From contig JACZQS010000001.1 in assembly GCA_022545625.1 (NCBI GenBank), forward strand, positions 1 to 30,183: a DNA stretch of 30,183 nucleotides, read 5' to 3'. The DNA is from Pseudomonadota bacterium (GTDB taxonomy: Bacteria > Pseudomonadota > Gammaproteobacteria > GCA-001735895). How positions within the stretch are numbered: position 1 is the stretch's first letter; every line of letters starts with the position of its first letter. Below the pieces are notes generated by a model, which saw nothing but the letters and a program-made list of their open reading frames with translations, was not told where the DNA came from and made no database searches. Of the stretch, positions 1 to 7,845 are shown one piece after another. The position numbers and the translations under genes are program-made.

Positions 1-213
1 AAATTGAATTCCCACGATCACTGGTTGTGCGAGCAAATTGGTCCAGCGCTGCGCGACAAGGGACTGGTTTTTGTCGGTATCGACGTGATCGGTGATTACA
101 TCACCGAAATCAACGTCACCAGTCCCACCTGTATACGTGAGCTCGACCAGGAATTTGGTTTGAACATTAGCGCAGATCTGTTCAATTGTATCGATCAATT
201 GATTGCCGACTGA
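1..213 (+). CDS. gshB: Glutathione synthetase, C-terminal fragment
   Basis: This is the last 70 codons of a gene that begins before the window. The reading frame is open from base 1 and ends at TGA 211-213. The segment GLVFVGIDVIGDYITEINVTSP matches the C-terminal ATP-grasp part of bacterial glutathione synthetase, where the E-I-N-V-T-S residues contribute to metal/ATP and substrate binding. The enzyme joins glycine to gamma-glutamylcysteine using ATP in the cytosol. The gene order gshB followed by tonB, yqgE and yqgF is the usual one in Pseudomonas-like gammaproteobacteria and supports the call. The next gene starts inside the end of this one (about 28 bases of overlap), suggesting translational coupling. 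N-terminal domains cannot be assessed. Confidence 0.93.
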   Translation, partial: KLNSHDHWLCEQIGPALRDKGLVFVGIDVIGDYITEINVTSPTCIRELDQEFGLNISADLFNCIDQLIAD

Positions 214-1214
214 TTAAACCCCTGTTAATTGGGGTTATTCTGCTGGCAGGCTGCGAGCAGCAACCACATCTGGTCGAACAACGCATACTCCAATTCGGCA
301 CCGTCATCGATGTTAGCCTGGTACATCACGACCTGGCAAAATCCGAACAAACCCTGATCGAAATCGAGCAGCTGTTATCAGCATATCGTCAAAGCTGGCA
401 TGCCTGGGAAGACAGCGAGTTAAGCCGATTCAATTTAGCTCTGGGTAGCTCCGGGGCTGTTAAGGTTCCTGCTTCGCTGCTTGAATTAATCACTTTAAGC
501 CAGCGGTATTATCTCAGCTCAAATCGGTTATTCAACCCGGCACTGGGGAAACTGATTGCTGCCTATGGGTTCCATGGGCAAGCAGACATCGACGAAGAAC
601 TGATCAAAATTATTCAACGAGACCTTCCAACGATGGCCGATCTGGAGATTCAGGATCGGCTAGCGATTAGTCGTAACCCACATTTACAACTGGATTTCGG
701 TGGTATCGCGAAAGGTTATGCGATAGGACTGATTGCCAGTCACCTGGATCGGCTGGGGTTTGAGCACTATTTGATCAATGCCGGGGGCGATCTGATAACT
801 TCGGGAAACAAGCTTGGTAAAGCCTGGCGTATTGGCGTGAAAAATCCGTTCGAGCCGGGGGCTATCGCCAGTATCGGTCTGCTCGGCAAGCAGGCTTTAT
901 TTACTTCGGGCAATTACCAGCGTTTTTATCTTAACAACGATGAAACCGTACACCATATTATCGATCCGCGCAGCGGCGAACCATCAAAACACATCAGTTC
1001 GGCCACTGTATTGACCTCGGATCCGGTACTCGCCGACGTGGCCGCCACAACGTTGATGATAGATGGCCTAAATAATTATCGCTCCCTGGCTGGCTCACTG
1101 GGCATCGAAGATTACATGATTATTGACGACCAGCAGAGGATTACGATCTCAGGTTCGCTGGCGGGAAAAATTGAGCTGTCTGCAGGACTGATGGTTACTA
1201 TCGTCGACCAGTAG
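186..1214 (+). CDS. apbE: ApbE-family FAD:protein FMN transferase, predicted lipoprotein
   Basis: The 342-residue product has an ApbE domain. Family members covalently attach FMN to target flavoproteins, often RnfG/NqrC-type subunits, in the periplasm. The N-terminus has a short basic region, a hydrophobic stretch and a lipobox L-A-G-C with Cys23, so export and lipidation are predicted. Family motifs are present: LDFGGIAKGYA (flavin/metal-binding region), NAGGD, and the C-terminal HHIIDPRSGEP and SDPVLADVAATTLM segments. The start is TTG 186, the only one that keeps the signal peptide whole; it overlaps gshB by 28 bases. No obvious target flavoprotein gene lies in the window. Family assignment is secure; the physiological substrate is unknown. 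Confidence 0.88.
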   Translation: MYRSIDCRLIKPLLIGVILLAGCEQQPHLVEQRILQFGTVIDVSLVHHDLAKSEQTLIEIEQLLSAYRQSWHAWEDSELSRFNLALGSSGAVKVPASLLELITLSQRYYLSSNRLFNPALGKLIAAYGFHGQADIDEELIKIIQRDLPTMADLEIQDRLAISRNPHLQLDFGGIAKGYAIGLIASHLDRLGFEHYLINAGGDLITSGNKLGKAWRIGVKNPFEPGAIASIGLLGKQALFTSGNYQRFYLNNDETVHHIIDPRSGEPSKHISSATVLTSDPVLADVAATTLMIDGLNNYRSLAGSLGIEDYMIIDDQQRITISGSLAGKIELSAGLMVTIVDQ

Positions 1215-1296
1215 ATGGACCGCGAGGCTCGGGAAAACGCCGCTGATCTCGTAAATCGCTGGTTATACCTGCCCAAAGTTGGCAAAATACGGGTTA

Positions 1297-2190
1297 ATGG
1301 CACAACATGGCTCACAAACCATAACACCCCGAATCGGCGCCAGTGATCGGCTGGGATTCACGCTGTTCGTTGCGCTGATGGTCCACGCAATTGTGGTGTT
1401 GGGTGTTGGTTTTACCACCAGTAAAAAACCGAAATCTGACGCCCTACCCAGCCTGGAGATCATCGTGGCTAATTCGCGCAGCCTGGAAAAAGCGGAAAAT
1501 CCAGACTTTCTCGCGCAGGTGGATCAGTCCGGGGGTGGGAAAGCCGAGGATAAAGCGCGCCCCAGCGCACCAGCTTCGGCAAATTCTCCGCTGGATCAGC
1601 AGGGCTTCGCCAGCCAGGCAAAGTCCGAGCGGTATAGAAATCAGCTCGCTATCAACAGGATTTATTTCATTACCGAGGCCGAGTCACAATACGCGGTCGA
1701 CAAGCAGAAGCAGGTTCGTAAAAAACAAACCAGCTCAAAACAACCAGACGAAGTCGAAAAACGAAAAAGCCTGATTGCAAGTTTACAGGCAGAAATCAGG
1801 CAGATGACGATTAATTATGCCAAGCGACCGAAGTCGATCACTCTCACTGCATCGACCAAAAAAGCGGTGGAAGCGAGCTACCTGGCGAGCTGGGTAAAAA
1901 AAATTGAACGTACCGGAAATTTGAACTATCCACAGGAAGCCAGGATCAAAAAAATAGATGGTCAACTACGATTAAGTGTAAGAATTAATTCGGCAGGTAA
2001 GGTACTAGATGTTAAAATAACGCGTTCATCGGGTAGCAGTGTACTAGACGAAGCAGCAAAACGTATCCTTCGCCTGGCGGAACCATTTGCACCGTTTTCT
2101 GAAGAATTGAAACAACGTGCTGACCAGCTAGTCATCATCAGGACATGGGATTTTAAGAGCAACCGGTTGAGCACGAAGGGAAAGGTATAA
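1297..2190 (+). CDS. tonB: TonB energy transducer
   Basis: The product is about 297 residues from ATG 1297 (a TTG at 1279 is possible). It has one N-terminal membrane anchor around residues 19-39 (LGFTLFVALMVHAIVVLGVGF) and a C-terminal TonB domain with YLASWVKKIERTGNLNYPQEA, GQLRLSVRINSAGKVLDVKITRSSGSSVLDEAAKRIL and a final W-D-F. TonB links the ExbB/ExbD proton motor in the inner membrane to outer-membrane receptors. No exbB or exbD is seen here. The spacer between anchor and C-terminal domain is rich in Lys, Gln, Ser and Glu rather than the Glu-Pro/Lys-Pro repeats typical of TonB. The position between gshB and yqgE matches the Pseudomonas-type arrangement. Confidence 0.88.
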   Translation: MAQHGSQTITPRIGASDRLGFTLFVALMVHAIVVLGVGFTTSKKPKSDALPSLEIIVANSRSLEKAENPDFLAQVDQSGGGKAEDKARPSAPASANSPLDQQGFASQAKSERYRNQLAINRIYFITEAESQYAVDKQKQVRKKQTSSKQPDEVEKRKSLIASLQAEIRQMTINYAKRPKSITLTASTKKAVEASYLASWVKKIERTGNLNYPQEARIKKIDGQLRLSVRINSAGKVLDVKITRSSGSSVLDEAAKRILRLAEPFAPFSEELKQRADQLVIIRTWDFKSNRLSTKGKV

Positions 2191-2210
2191 CTCTCCATCA
2201 AGGTGGTATT

Positions 2211-2777
2211 ATGACCGAGGATAAAGCAAACTTAGTCGATAAGTGCCTGATCGCGACCCCCGCGATCAAGGATCCGCTGTTTGCCTCCAGCCTGGTTTAC
2301 ATTTGCGAGCACAGCAAGGATGGCACCATGGGGTTGGTTATCAATCATCAAACCAACCAAACGCTGGAAGATATATTTATCCAGCTTGATATTGAATGCC
2401 TCGACGAGGCAATCAAGCAGCAGCCAGTTTTTATCGGCGGACCGGTCCAGCTCGAACAGGGGTTCGTGTTACACACCACTACCGAAAACTGGCAAAAATC
2501 GGCTGAAATTTCTCCCGGCATTCACCTGACTAGCTCGATGGATATCCTGCAGGCAATTGCCGATAACAAGGGACCCGAGGATTATCTGGTAATTTTGGGC
2601 TTTTCCGGGTGGGCTTCCGGGCAACTCGAATCGGAACTACAGCAAAACTCGTGGCTCACTTCAGCTTCGGGCGCGGAATTATTGTTTCATAAGCAGCCCG
2701 GTGATAAGTGGCAGATGGCCTTCGATACACTGGGATTCGATATCAGCATGCTATCGCCTGTGAGCGGGAATGCCTGA
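2211..2777 (+). CDS. yqgE: YqgE/AlgH family protein
   Basis: The product is 188 residues, the usual length for the YqgE/AlgH family (DUF179). Recognisable parts are the N-terminal LIATPAIKDPLFASSLVYICEHSKDGTMGLVINH, the central GGPVQLEQGFVLH, and the later LVILGFSGWASGQLESELQQNSWL. An AAGGTGG ribosome-binding site lies about 5 bases before ATG 2211. It is a small cytosolic protein whose biochemical role is not settled; in Pseudomonas it is called AlgH. Its stop overlaps the start of yqgF by 8 bases, the standard pairing of these two genes, so they are probably translated together. Confidence 0.93.
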   Translation: MTEDKANLVDKCLIATPAIKDPLFASSLVYICEHSKDGTMGLVINHQTNQTLEDIFIQLDIECLDEAIKQQPVFIGGPVQLEQGFVLHTTTENWQKSAEISPGIHLTSSMDILQAIADNKGPEDYLVILGFSGWASGQLESELQQNSWLTSASGAELLFHKQPGDKWQMAFDTLGFDISMLSPVSGNA

Positions 2778-3210
2778 TGCCGCCATCGAAACCGTAATCG
2801 GATTTGATTACGGTACCAGCTGGATTGGTATCGCGGTCGGCCAGACCCTGACTGCCCAGGCCAGGCCGTTAAGCGCAATAAAATCCTTTAAGCGGTCACC
2901 CAACTGGGAGGCAATATCACTATTACTCAGTGAATGGAAACCACAGAAATTGATCGTCGGGCTGCCGACTTCGGACTATTCCGAAACGAAATACATGACC
3001 GACAAGGCCAGTCGCTTCAGTCGCCAGTTACATGGCAGATTCCACATTGATACCCAGCTGATCGATGAAAGACTGACCACCCGCGAGGCATATACCATCG
3101 CGATCGCCAGCCGAAAACGCAAAAGCAAGTCGGAAATCGATAGTTTGTCAGCAGTACTGATAACAGAGACCTGGCTACGCGAGTATCAGCGCCAACTAGG
3201 CGAAGCCTAA
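2770..3210 (+). CDS. yqgF: YqgF/RuvX RNase H-fold nuclease
   Basis: The 146-residue product has the RNase H fold of the YqgF family, known as a putative Holliday-junction resolvase or a nuclease acting in pre-16S rRNA 5'-end processing. Visible motifs are GFDYGTSWIGIAVG (first catalytic Asp), LIVGLPTS, the DERLTTREA segment (acidic residue) and the C-terminal IDSLSAVLITETWL (last catalytic Asp). The usual D-G-T after the LIVGLP motif is replaced by D-Y-S. The ATG at 2770 overlaps yqgE by 8 bases. The last codons and stop lie within a hairpin at 3191-3215. This is the last gene of the gshB-tonB-yqgE-yqgF run. Confidence 0.92.
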   Translation: MPDAAIETVIGFDYGTSWIGIAVGQTLTAQARPLSAIKSFKRSPNWEAISLLLSEWKPQKLIVGLPTSDYSETKYMTDKASRFSRQLHGRFHIDTQLIDERLTTREAYTIAIASRKRKSKSEIDSLSAVLITETWLREYQRQLGEA

Positions 3211-3215
3211 TTGGC
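3191..3215 (+). terminator. Hairpin across the yqgF stop codon, possible terminator
   Basis: GCCAACTAGGC and GCCTAATTGGC form an 11-base stem with one mismatch and a GAA loop. The TAA stop of yqgF (3208-3210) sits in the descending arm. The trailing sequence TGTTAATATAAGAGTTTTAT is U-rich but interrupted, so termination would be imperfect. Confidence 0.4.
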
Positions 3216-3252
3216 TGTTAATATAAGAGTTTTATCCTCGATTACGCCAAAT

Positions 3253-3710
3253 TTTTTCGCACATAAATACTCTTAATACTTCGTAGTTAATTATGAGTAA
3301 GTGCGCGAGTCACTTTTCTTACCGGCGAGAAAAGTAACCAAAAGCGCCGCCCCCGAACAAGCCCTTCATCAGAAAAATAATGTCCATATCGAGGTCGGTT
3401 TACACGCGCTCCTGGCACGGGTAAACCTAAAACAGCTTCCCTGCTGTTTTACCCCAATCTGAACACTATTTTTCTGCGGGCTTGAAAGGGGGATTAAAAC
3501 AAAAAGCAAAGCATAACGTCATTCCGGCCTCCGAGCCGGAATCTTACAACAATTCGCATTCACCAGATTCCGGCTCTACGGCCGGAATGACGGTTGTCTC
3601 TTTTGATCGCCCTTTTCTTGGTTACTTCTTTTGGGCAAACAAAATGAAGTGACTCGCGCATTTACTCCCTAATTAACTACGAAGTGAGGAAAGTAGTGGT
3701 GTGCGAAAAA
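3253..3710. repeat. Nested inverted-repeat element of about 458 bases
   Basis: The ends are complementary: TTTTTCGCACA at 3253-3263 pairs with TGTGCGAAAAA at 3700-3710. Inside, a long arm at 3279-3315 pairs with 3647-3684 (15 identical bases starting CTTCGTAG, then 22-23 with two mismatches and one gap, ending GCGCGAGTCACTT). A further block AAGTAACCAA at 3332-3341 pairs with 3618-3627. Within these lie two side branches. One is 3358-3364 plus 3371-3379 pairing with 3478-3484 plus 3467-3475; it contains small hairpins at 3397-3427 and 3429-3450. The other is the REP-like pair at 3517-3592. No transposase is encoded. It looks like a non-autonomous mobile or extragenic palindromic element; no target duplication was identified. 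Confidence 0.75.
3517..3592. repeat. REP-like double palindrome (CGTCATTCCGGC type)
   Basis: Arms at 3517-3544 and 3565-3592 are inverted copies of each other with a few mismatches in the middle. Each arm is itself a hairpin: ATTCCGGC, a 6-base loop, GCCGGAAT. The outer bases read CGTC...GACG. This type of extragenic palindrome is common in proteobacterial genomes, and this pair is embedded in the larger inverted repeat. Confidence 0.7.
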
Positions 3711-3826
3711 CCTTCCTGTTCGAGATATTTCACCAAATTACGTACAGGTAGATTTCGTAGAATAAATAAAATCAAACCAACTACTGTATGAATATAAAAA
3801 TTATGCTATAAAGCCCCCCGAGTTCA

Positions 3827-4363
3827 ATGCATGGAAATTACGTGGCACTACCCTCAGTCGAAACTCTGATTGATAAGCTGACCCAGGCACTGAAACCCTA
3901 TTTCCCATCGAATCTTCCCCCCGCTGAGCAACCTGTCATTATCGGTATCGAAACCGGTGGATACTGGATAGCCAACGCGATACATCAGGCCATTGCTCCG
4001 GAAACCGACCTGGGCCGACTGAATATTACTTTTTACCGGGATGACTTTACCAAAATCGGTTTACACCCAACCGTAAAGCCCTCGATCTTGCCCACTGGTA
4101 TCGACGGCAAAACAGTTATCCTGGTAGACGATGTATTATATTCAGGTCGGACGATTCGTGCGGCAATGAACGAAATTTTTGATTACGGTCGTCCACAACA
4201 AATAATCCTCGCCATTCTAATCGATCGGGGTGAGCGCGAGATTCCGATCCAGGCTGATATAGTCGCCGAAACTATCCAGCTTGATCCGGGTAATCACATT
4301 AAACTCGATGGCCCAAACCCACTTCAACTGACGATCAAATCCAATCTCGACAATGTCAGCTAA
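3827..4363 (+). CDS. pyrR: PyrR-type uracil phosphoribosyltransferase/regulator
   Basis: The 178-residue product is a type I phosphoribosyltransferase of the PyrR group. The PRPP-binding loop is VILVDDVLYSGRTIRAAMNE; other family segments are GIETGGYWIANAI near the N-terminus and FYRDDFTKIGLHPTVKPS. In many bacteria PyrR binds pyr mRNA and also has uracil phosphoribosyltransferase activity. In Pseudomonas the homologue lies just before pyrB and pyrC', as here. The start is ATG 3827; GTG 3842 is an alternative, and neither has a strong ribosome-binding site. The gene overlaps pyrB by 11 bases. No PyrR-binding attenuator was recognised upstream, so a regulatory role here is inference from the family. 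Confidence 0.9.
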   Translation: MHGNYVALPSVETLIDKLTQALKPYFPSNLPPAEQPVIIGIETGGYWIANAIHQAIAPETDLGRLNITFYRDDFTKIGLHPTVKPSILPTGIDGKTVILVDDVLYSGRTIRAAMNEIFDYGRPQQIILAILIDRGEREIPIQADIVAETIQLDPGNHIKLDGPNPLQLTIKSNLDNVS

Positions 4364-5327
4364 AAACCTACAGCTCGATGAAAACGGTAAACTACAACAT
4401 TTTCTTAGTATCGAAGGTTTAAATCAGCAGATAATTACCGAGATTCTCGATACCGCCGAGTCCTTCACCTCGGTGGCTGACCGGGTGATCAAAAAAGTAC
4501 CGATTTTACGGGGTAAGACGGTTGCCAACCTGTTCTTTGAGCCCAGCACTCGTACCCGTTCGACATTTGAACTCGCCGAACAACGACTGTCCGCAGATAT
4601 TCTGAGCCTGAATGTCGATACCTCGGCAACCACCAAGGGAGAATCACTGCTCGATACCATCCATAATCTCGAGGCGATGCAAATTGATATGTTTGTAATC
4701 CGTCATAAGGACAGTGGCAGCGCGCATTTCTTTGCCCAACATGTGCGACCCGGTGTTAGCGTATTGAACGCCGGCGACGGGCAACACGAACACCCGACCC
4801 AGGCGATGCTCGACCTGTATACGATCCGCCACCATAAGCAGGATTTTACCCGTCTGAAGATAGCGATAGTTGGCGATATCATGCATTCACGCGTCGCTCG
4901 TTCGCAGATCCATGCACTTAATCTACTCAATACTGCCGAGGTGCGCGTGATCGCCCCCAAGACACTATTGCCGGTCGATACGGAATCGTTGGGAGTGCAG
5001 TTGTACGATGATCTGGAACGGGGACTTCGGGATGTTGACGTTGTAATCATGTTACGCCTGCAAAAAGAACGCATGAGCAGTGCGCTGCTACCCAGCGAAA
5101 ATGAGTATTTCAACCAGTTTGGATTGACCCAGGAACGGCTCGACCGGGCAAACCCCGATGCCATCGTGATGCACCCCGGGCCCGCCAATCGCGGTGTTGA
5201 AATCGAATCCAGTGTCATGGATGGCAACCAGTCGGTAATTTTGCAGCAGGTGGGTTTTGGTATTTCGGTACGAATGGCCGTCATGTCAATCATCGTCGGT
5301 CGTACAGGATTACAGGTCAGCGAATGA
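4353..5327 (+). CDS. pyrB: Aspartate carbamoyltransferase catalytic subunit
   Basis: The 324-residue product catalyses the committed step of pyrimidine synthesis, carbamoyl phosphate plus aspartate to N-carbamoylaspartate. The carbamoyl-phosphate motif PSTRTRSTFELA (STRTR at residues 65-69), the mobile-loop TTKGES around Lys95, HPTQAMLDLYTI, and the aspartate-side HPGPANRGVEI are all intact. It overlaps pyrR by 11 bases and its stop overlaps pyrC' in ATGA. No pyrI regulatory-subunit gene follows; the adjacent inactive dihydroorotase homologue points to the Pseudomonas-type assembly in which PyrB and PyrC' form a dodecamer. Confidence 0.96.
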   Translation: MSAKNLQLDENGKLQHFLSIEGLNQQIITEILDTAESFTSVADRVIKKVPILRGKTVANLFFEPSTRTRSTFELAEQRLSADILSLNVDTSATTKGESLLDTIHNLEAMQIDMFVIRHKDSGSAHFFAQHVRPGVSVLNAGDGQHEHPTQAMLDLYTIRHHKQDFTRLKIAIVGDIMHSRVARSQIHALNLLNTAEVRVIAPKTLLPVDTESLGVQLYDDLERGLRDVDVVIMLRLQKERMSSALLPSENEYFNQFGLTQERLDRANPDAIVMHPGPANRGVEIESSVMDGNQSVILQQVGFGISVRMAVMSIIVGRTGLQVSE

Positions 5328-6595
5328 CAATTCTTATTAAAAATGGCCTTTTGATTGACCCTGTTGGAGCAAGTGAGTCAAAAAGCGATGTCTTTATCGA
5401 TGGTAATCTGGTGGTTGGCATCGGTAAACCACCTGCCGGATTTAAACCGCAGCAAACCATCGATGCGAAGGGGTATTGGGTAATCCCGGGGCTGGTAGAC
5501 GGCCAGGCAAGACTCAGGGAACCGGGTCAAACTCACAAGGCAAATATTGCTTCGGAATCCGCTGCCGCGGTAAAAAACGGAATAACCAGCCTGTGTATAC
5601 CGCCGGATACTCAACCAGTGATAGATAACACGGCCGTTGTTGATTTGATACATCATCGAAATGCGAAAGCTGGCAATCAATGCCATATTTATACCATCGG
5701 TGCCCTGTCACAGGCATTAGAGGGCGAACATCTCTGTAATATGGCGAGCCTGAAAGCGAACGGCACCATCGCATTCAGCAATGCCGGGCGTCCTTTTATC
5801 AATAATCTGGTCCAGCGCCGGGCGATGGAATATGCCGCAGGGGTGGACATGTTGGTAATCATCCATCCCCGGGACAGTGATTTATATGCCGATGGCTGTG
5901 TACACGAAAGTGCCGTATCCACCCGACTCGGTTTACCGGCAATCCCCGAGGCCGCAGAAACTGCAGCGCTGGCAAAGGATATCGAGCTTGTTGCCCAGAC
6001 TGGAGCCAGAACCCATTTTGGCCAGTTATCCTGCGCAAGGTCGGTCGACATGATTCGACAGGCCAAGGCCAATGGACTGCCGATAACCGCAGATTGTGCG
6101 ATGCATCAGCTTTTTCTCACCGATCATGACATTGGTGAATTCGATACCAACAAGCTGACAATGCCGCCGCTTCGCAGCCAGTACGACAAGCAGGCGCTTC
6201 GTGACGGGGTTGCCGATGGCACTATCGACAGCATTTGCTCAGACCATCAACCGCACGAAATCGATGCCAAACTACGCCCCTTCCCTTCGGCCGAACCCGG
6301 TATCAGTGCATTTGATACTCTACTGCCGCTGGCAATTCGTCTGGTCGAAGAAAATATACTGTCAATTCCAGCGGTGATCGCGAAACTCAGTATTAACCCT
6401 GCTCGCATTCTTGGGCTTCCTGCCGGTCAAATAGCGCCGGGAGAGTTGGCGGATATAGTTATTGTCGATCCAGACGCCCACTGGTACTGCGAGGGTAAAA
6501 ACTTTGCTTCCAGGGGTAAAAACACTGCCTTTGAAGGCTGGGATTTTAATGGTCGCGTGAAGCAGACATTGGTAGCGGGACAGATCGTTTATTGA
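5324..6595 (+). CDS. pyrC': Dihydroorotase-like PyrC' (probably non-catalytic)
   Basis: The 423-residue product belongs to the amidohydrolase/dihydroorotase family, with the N-terminal IKNGLLIDP, central (beta/alpha)8 barrel and C-terminal LSINPARILGLPAGQIAPGELADIVIVDPDA. The metal-binding D-x-H-x-H-L-R-E of active enzymes reads D-G-Q-A-R-L-R-E, with Gln61 and Arg63 replacing both histidines. CSDHQPH and an Asp in that barrel strand remain. Loss of both histidines strongly suggests no dihydroorotase activity. In Pseudomonas such a PyrC' is a structural partner required for aspartate transcarbamoylase activity. The ATGA overlap with pyrB fits a 1:1 complex. A catalytic pyrC must lie elsewhere in the genome. 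Confidence 0.93.
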   Translation: MTILIKNGLLIDPVGASESKSDVFIDGNLVVGIGKPPAGFKPQQTIDAKGYWVIPGLVDGQARLREPGQTHKANIASESAAAVKNGITSLCIPPDTQPVIDNTAVVDLIHHRNAKAGNQCHIYTIGALSQALEGEHLCNMASLKANGTIAFSNAGRPFINNLVQRRAMEYAAGVDMLVIIHPRDSDLYADGCVHESAVSTRLGLPAIPEAAETAALAKDIELVAQTGARTHFGQLSCARSVDMIRQAKANGLPITADCAMHQLFLTDHDIGEFDTNKLTMPPLRSQYDKQALRDGVADGTIDSICSDHQPHEIDAKLRPFPSAEPGISAFDTLLPLAIRLVEENILSIPAVIAKLSINPARILGLPAGQIAPGELADIVIVDPDAHWYCEGKNFASRGKNTAFEGWDFNGRVKQTLVAGQIVY

Positions 6596-6628
6596 GTGCG
6601 GCCTGGAAAAATTCAAATTATTTAAATT

Positions 6629-6664
6629 AATAAATCCGACAATCAGTTGGCTTGTCGATTTATT
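6629..6664. terminator. Bidirectional terminator between pyrC' and the pilU-like gene
   Basis: AATAAATCCGACAA at 6629-6642 pairs with TTGTCGATTTATT at 6652-6664, with one bulged base and a short loop. The stem sits between convergent genes and is flanked by A-rich and T-rich sequence on both sides, so it could stop transcription in either direction. Confidence 0.5.
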
Positions 6665-6684
6665 ACAGCCTGGGTTGTCGAGGT

Positions 6685-7845
6685 TTAAACCTCTTCTGAA
6701 GGCAGGGTCAGATCTTCCAGGCCATCCAGCTGACTCAGATTCTGGCGCGTATCCTGTTTGTTTTGTTCACCACCAAAATTAATTTTCCACTCAAGGTTGG
6801 TACTTGAATCAGCATAGGCTAGCGCATTCTTGATCGAAATCTTGTCGGCCTTGTACAGATCATACAGTGACTGGTCAAAGGTCTGCATACCGGCAGTATC
6901 ACCTTTTTCCATGATTTCCTTAATCTGGTTAAAATTACCCTCGCGCAATAGCTCTTTGATGTAGGGAGTGTTTACCATCACCTCGACCGCACAGGCGAGT
7001 TTGCCTTTCATGCCAGGTACCAGGCGTTGCGAGATAATTGCCTTCAGATTCAGCGACAGGTCCATCAACAGTTGCCTGTGCATATCGGTAGGAAACATAT
7101 TCAACATTCGATCCATCGCCTGATTTGAATTTACCGCGTGTAAAGTGGTCAGGCACAGGTGGCCCGTATCGGCGAAATTGATGGCCGCTTTCATGGTTTC
7201 GGCATCCCGCGCTTCACCAATCATAATCACTTCCGGCGCTTCACGCAGCGCCTCTCTTAAAGCGTTTTCGTAGCTGAGTGTGTCAATACCAACTTCACGC
7301 TGCGAAACAATTGCCTGGTCATGCTTGAAAACAAATTCGATTGGATCTTCAATGGTAAGAATATGACCACCTTCGAGATTGTTGCGATAGTTGATCATCG
7401 ACGCCAGGGTAGTAGACTTGCCAGACCCGGTAGATCCAACCACCAGTACCAGGCCGGACTGATTCATCACGATTTTTTTCAAAATTTTCGGTAACCCAAG
7501 TTGTTCGATAGTCGGAATCTCCCACTTGATATACCTGATTACCATCGATACCTCGGAGCGCTGGATAAAAATATTCACCCGGAAGCGGCCCACGCCCGCG
7601 AGGGTGAATCCGAGGTTCATCTCGCGGTTAATTTCGAAATCACGGATCTGCTCGTCATTCAGTAAACTATAGGCAAGAGCCTGTACCTGGCCGGTATGAA
7701 AAGCATTTTTTGCAATCGCTGCGGTTTTTCCCTGCACCTTCATATTTGGTGGTGCAGCAGTCACGAAGTACAGGTCCGACGCCTGTTTATCGACCATTAT
7801 TTTCAGGTAAGGCTCGAGTAACTTGGTAGTATTTTCGCTGCTCAT
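6685..7845 (-). CDS. PilT/PilU-family type IV pilus ATPase, second PilU-like paralogue
   Basis: The 386-residue product is a PilT-family hexameric ATPase. Motifs seen are Walker A GSTGSGKST (residues 137-145), Asp box ILTIEDPIEFV, Walker B VIMIGEARD and His box TGHLCLTTLHAVNSNQAMDRM, all apparently functional. The PilT retraction motif AIRNLIRE is replaced by YIKELLREGNF, and the tail is acidic, as in PilU proteins. It follows the other PilU-like gene with an ATGA overlap, so the two are probably cotranslated. It is the more divergent of the two (for example E-A-R-D at Walker B where PilT has E-M-R-D). It may act as an accessory retraction ATPase at the inner membrane; its separate role is unknown. 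Confidence 0.88.
   Translation of the reverse strand: MSSENTTKLLEPYLKIMVDKQASDLYFVTAAPPNMKVQGKTAAIAKNAFHTGQVQALAYSLLNDEQIRDFEINREMNLGFTLAGVGRFRVNIFIQRSEVSMVIRYIKWEIPTIEQLGLPKILKKIVMNQSGLVLVVGSTGSGKSTTLASMINYRNNLEGGHILTIEDPIEFVFKHDQAIVSQREVGIDTLSYENALREALREAPEVIMIGEARDAETMKAAINFADTGHLCLTTLHAVNSNQAMDRMLNMFPTDMHRQLLMDLSLNLKAIISQRLVPGMKGKLACAVEVMVNTPYIKELLREGNFNQIKEIMEKGDTAGMQTFDQSLYDLYKADKISIKNALAYADSSTNLEWKINFGGEQNKQDTRQNLSQLDGLEDLTLPSEEV

Larger units (their letters stand above)
3211..3826. other. 616-base intergenic region between yqgF and pyrR
   Basis: No convincing coding sequence was found. Most of the stretch is occupied by the nested inverted repeat at 3253-3710. The remaining part, 3711-3826, is AT-rich and must carry the pyrR promoter. 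A possible -10 element is TATAAA at 3807-3812, with only a weak -35 (CTGTAT at 3784-3789), so the promoter is not firmly placed. No tRNA or classic pyrimidine attenuator (leader peptide with U-tract hairpin) was recognised before pyrR. Confidence 0.6.

Noticed and set aside
3211..3826. CRISPR array or tRNA cluster in the repeat-rich gap
   Set aside because: The repeats are inverted and nested, not direct with regular spacers, and no cloverleaf was found.
4703..5293. 196-codon open frame on the minus strand inside pyrB
   Set aside because: It lies wholly antisense to pyrB, an intact, well-conserved gene, and its translation has no family-like features.
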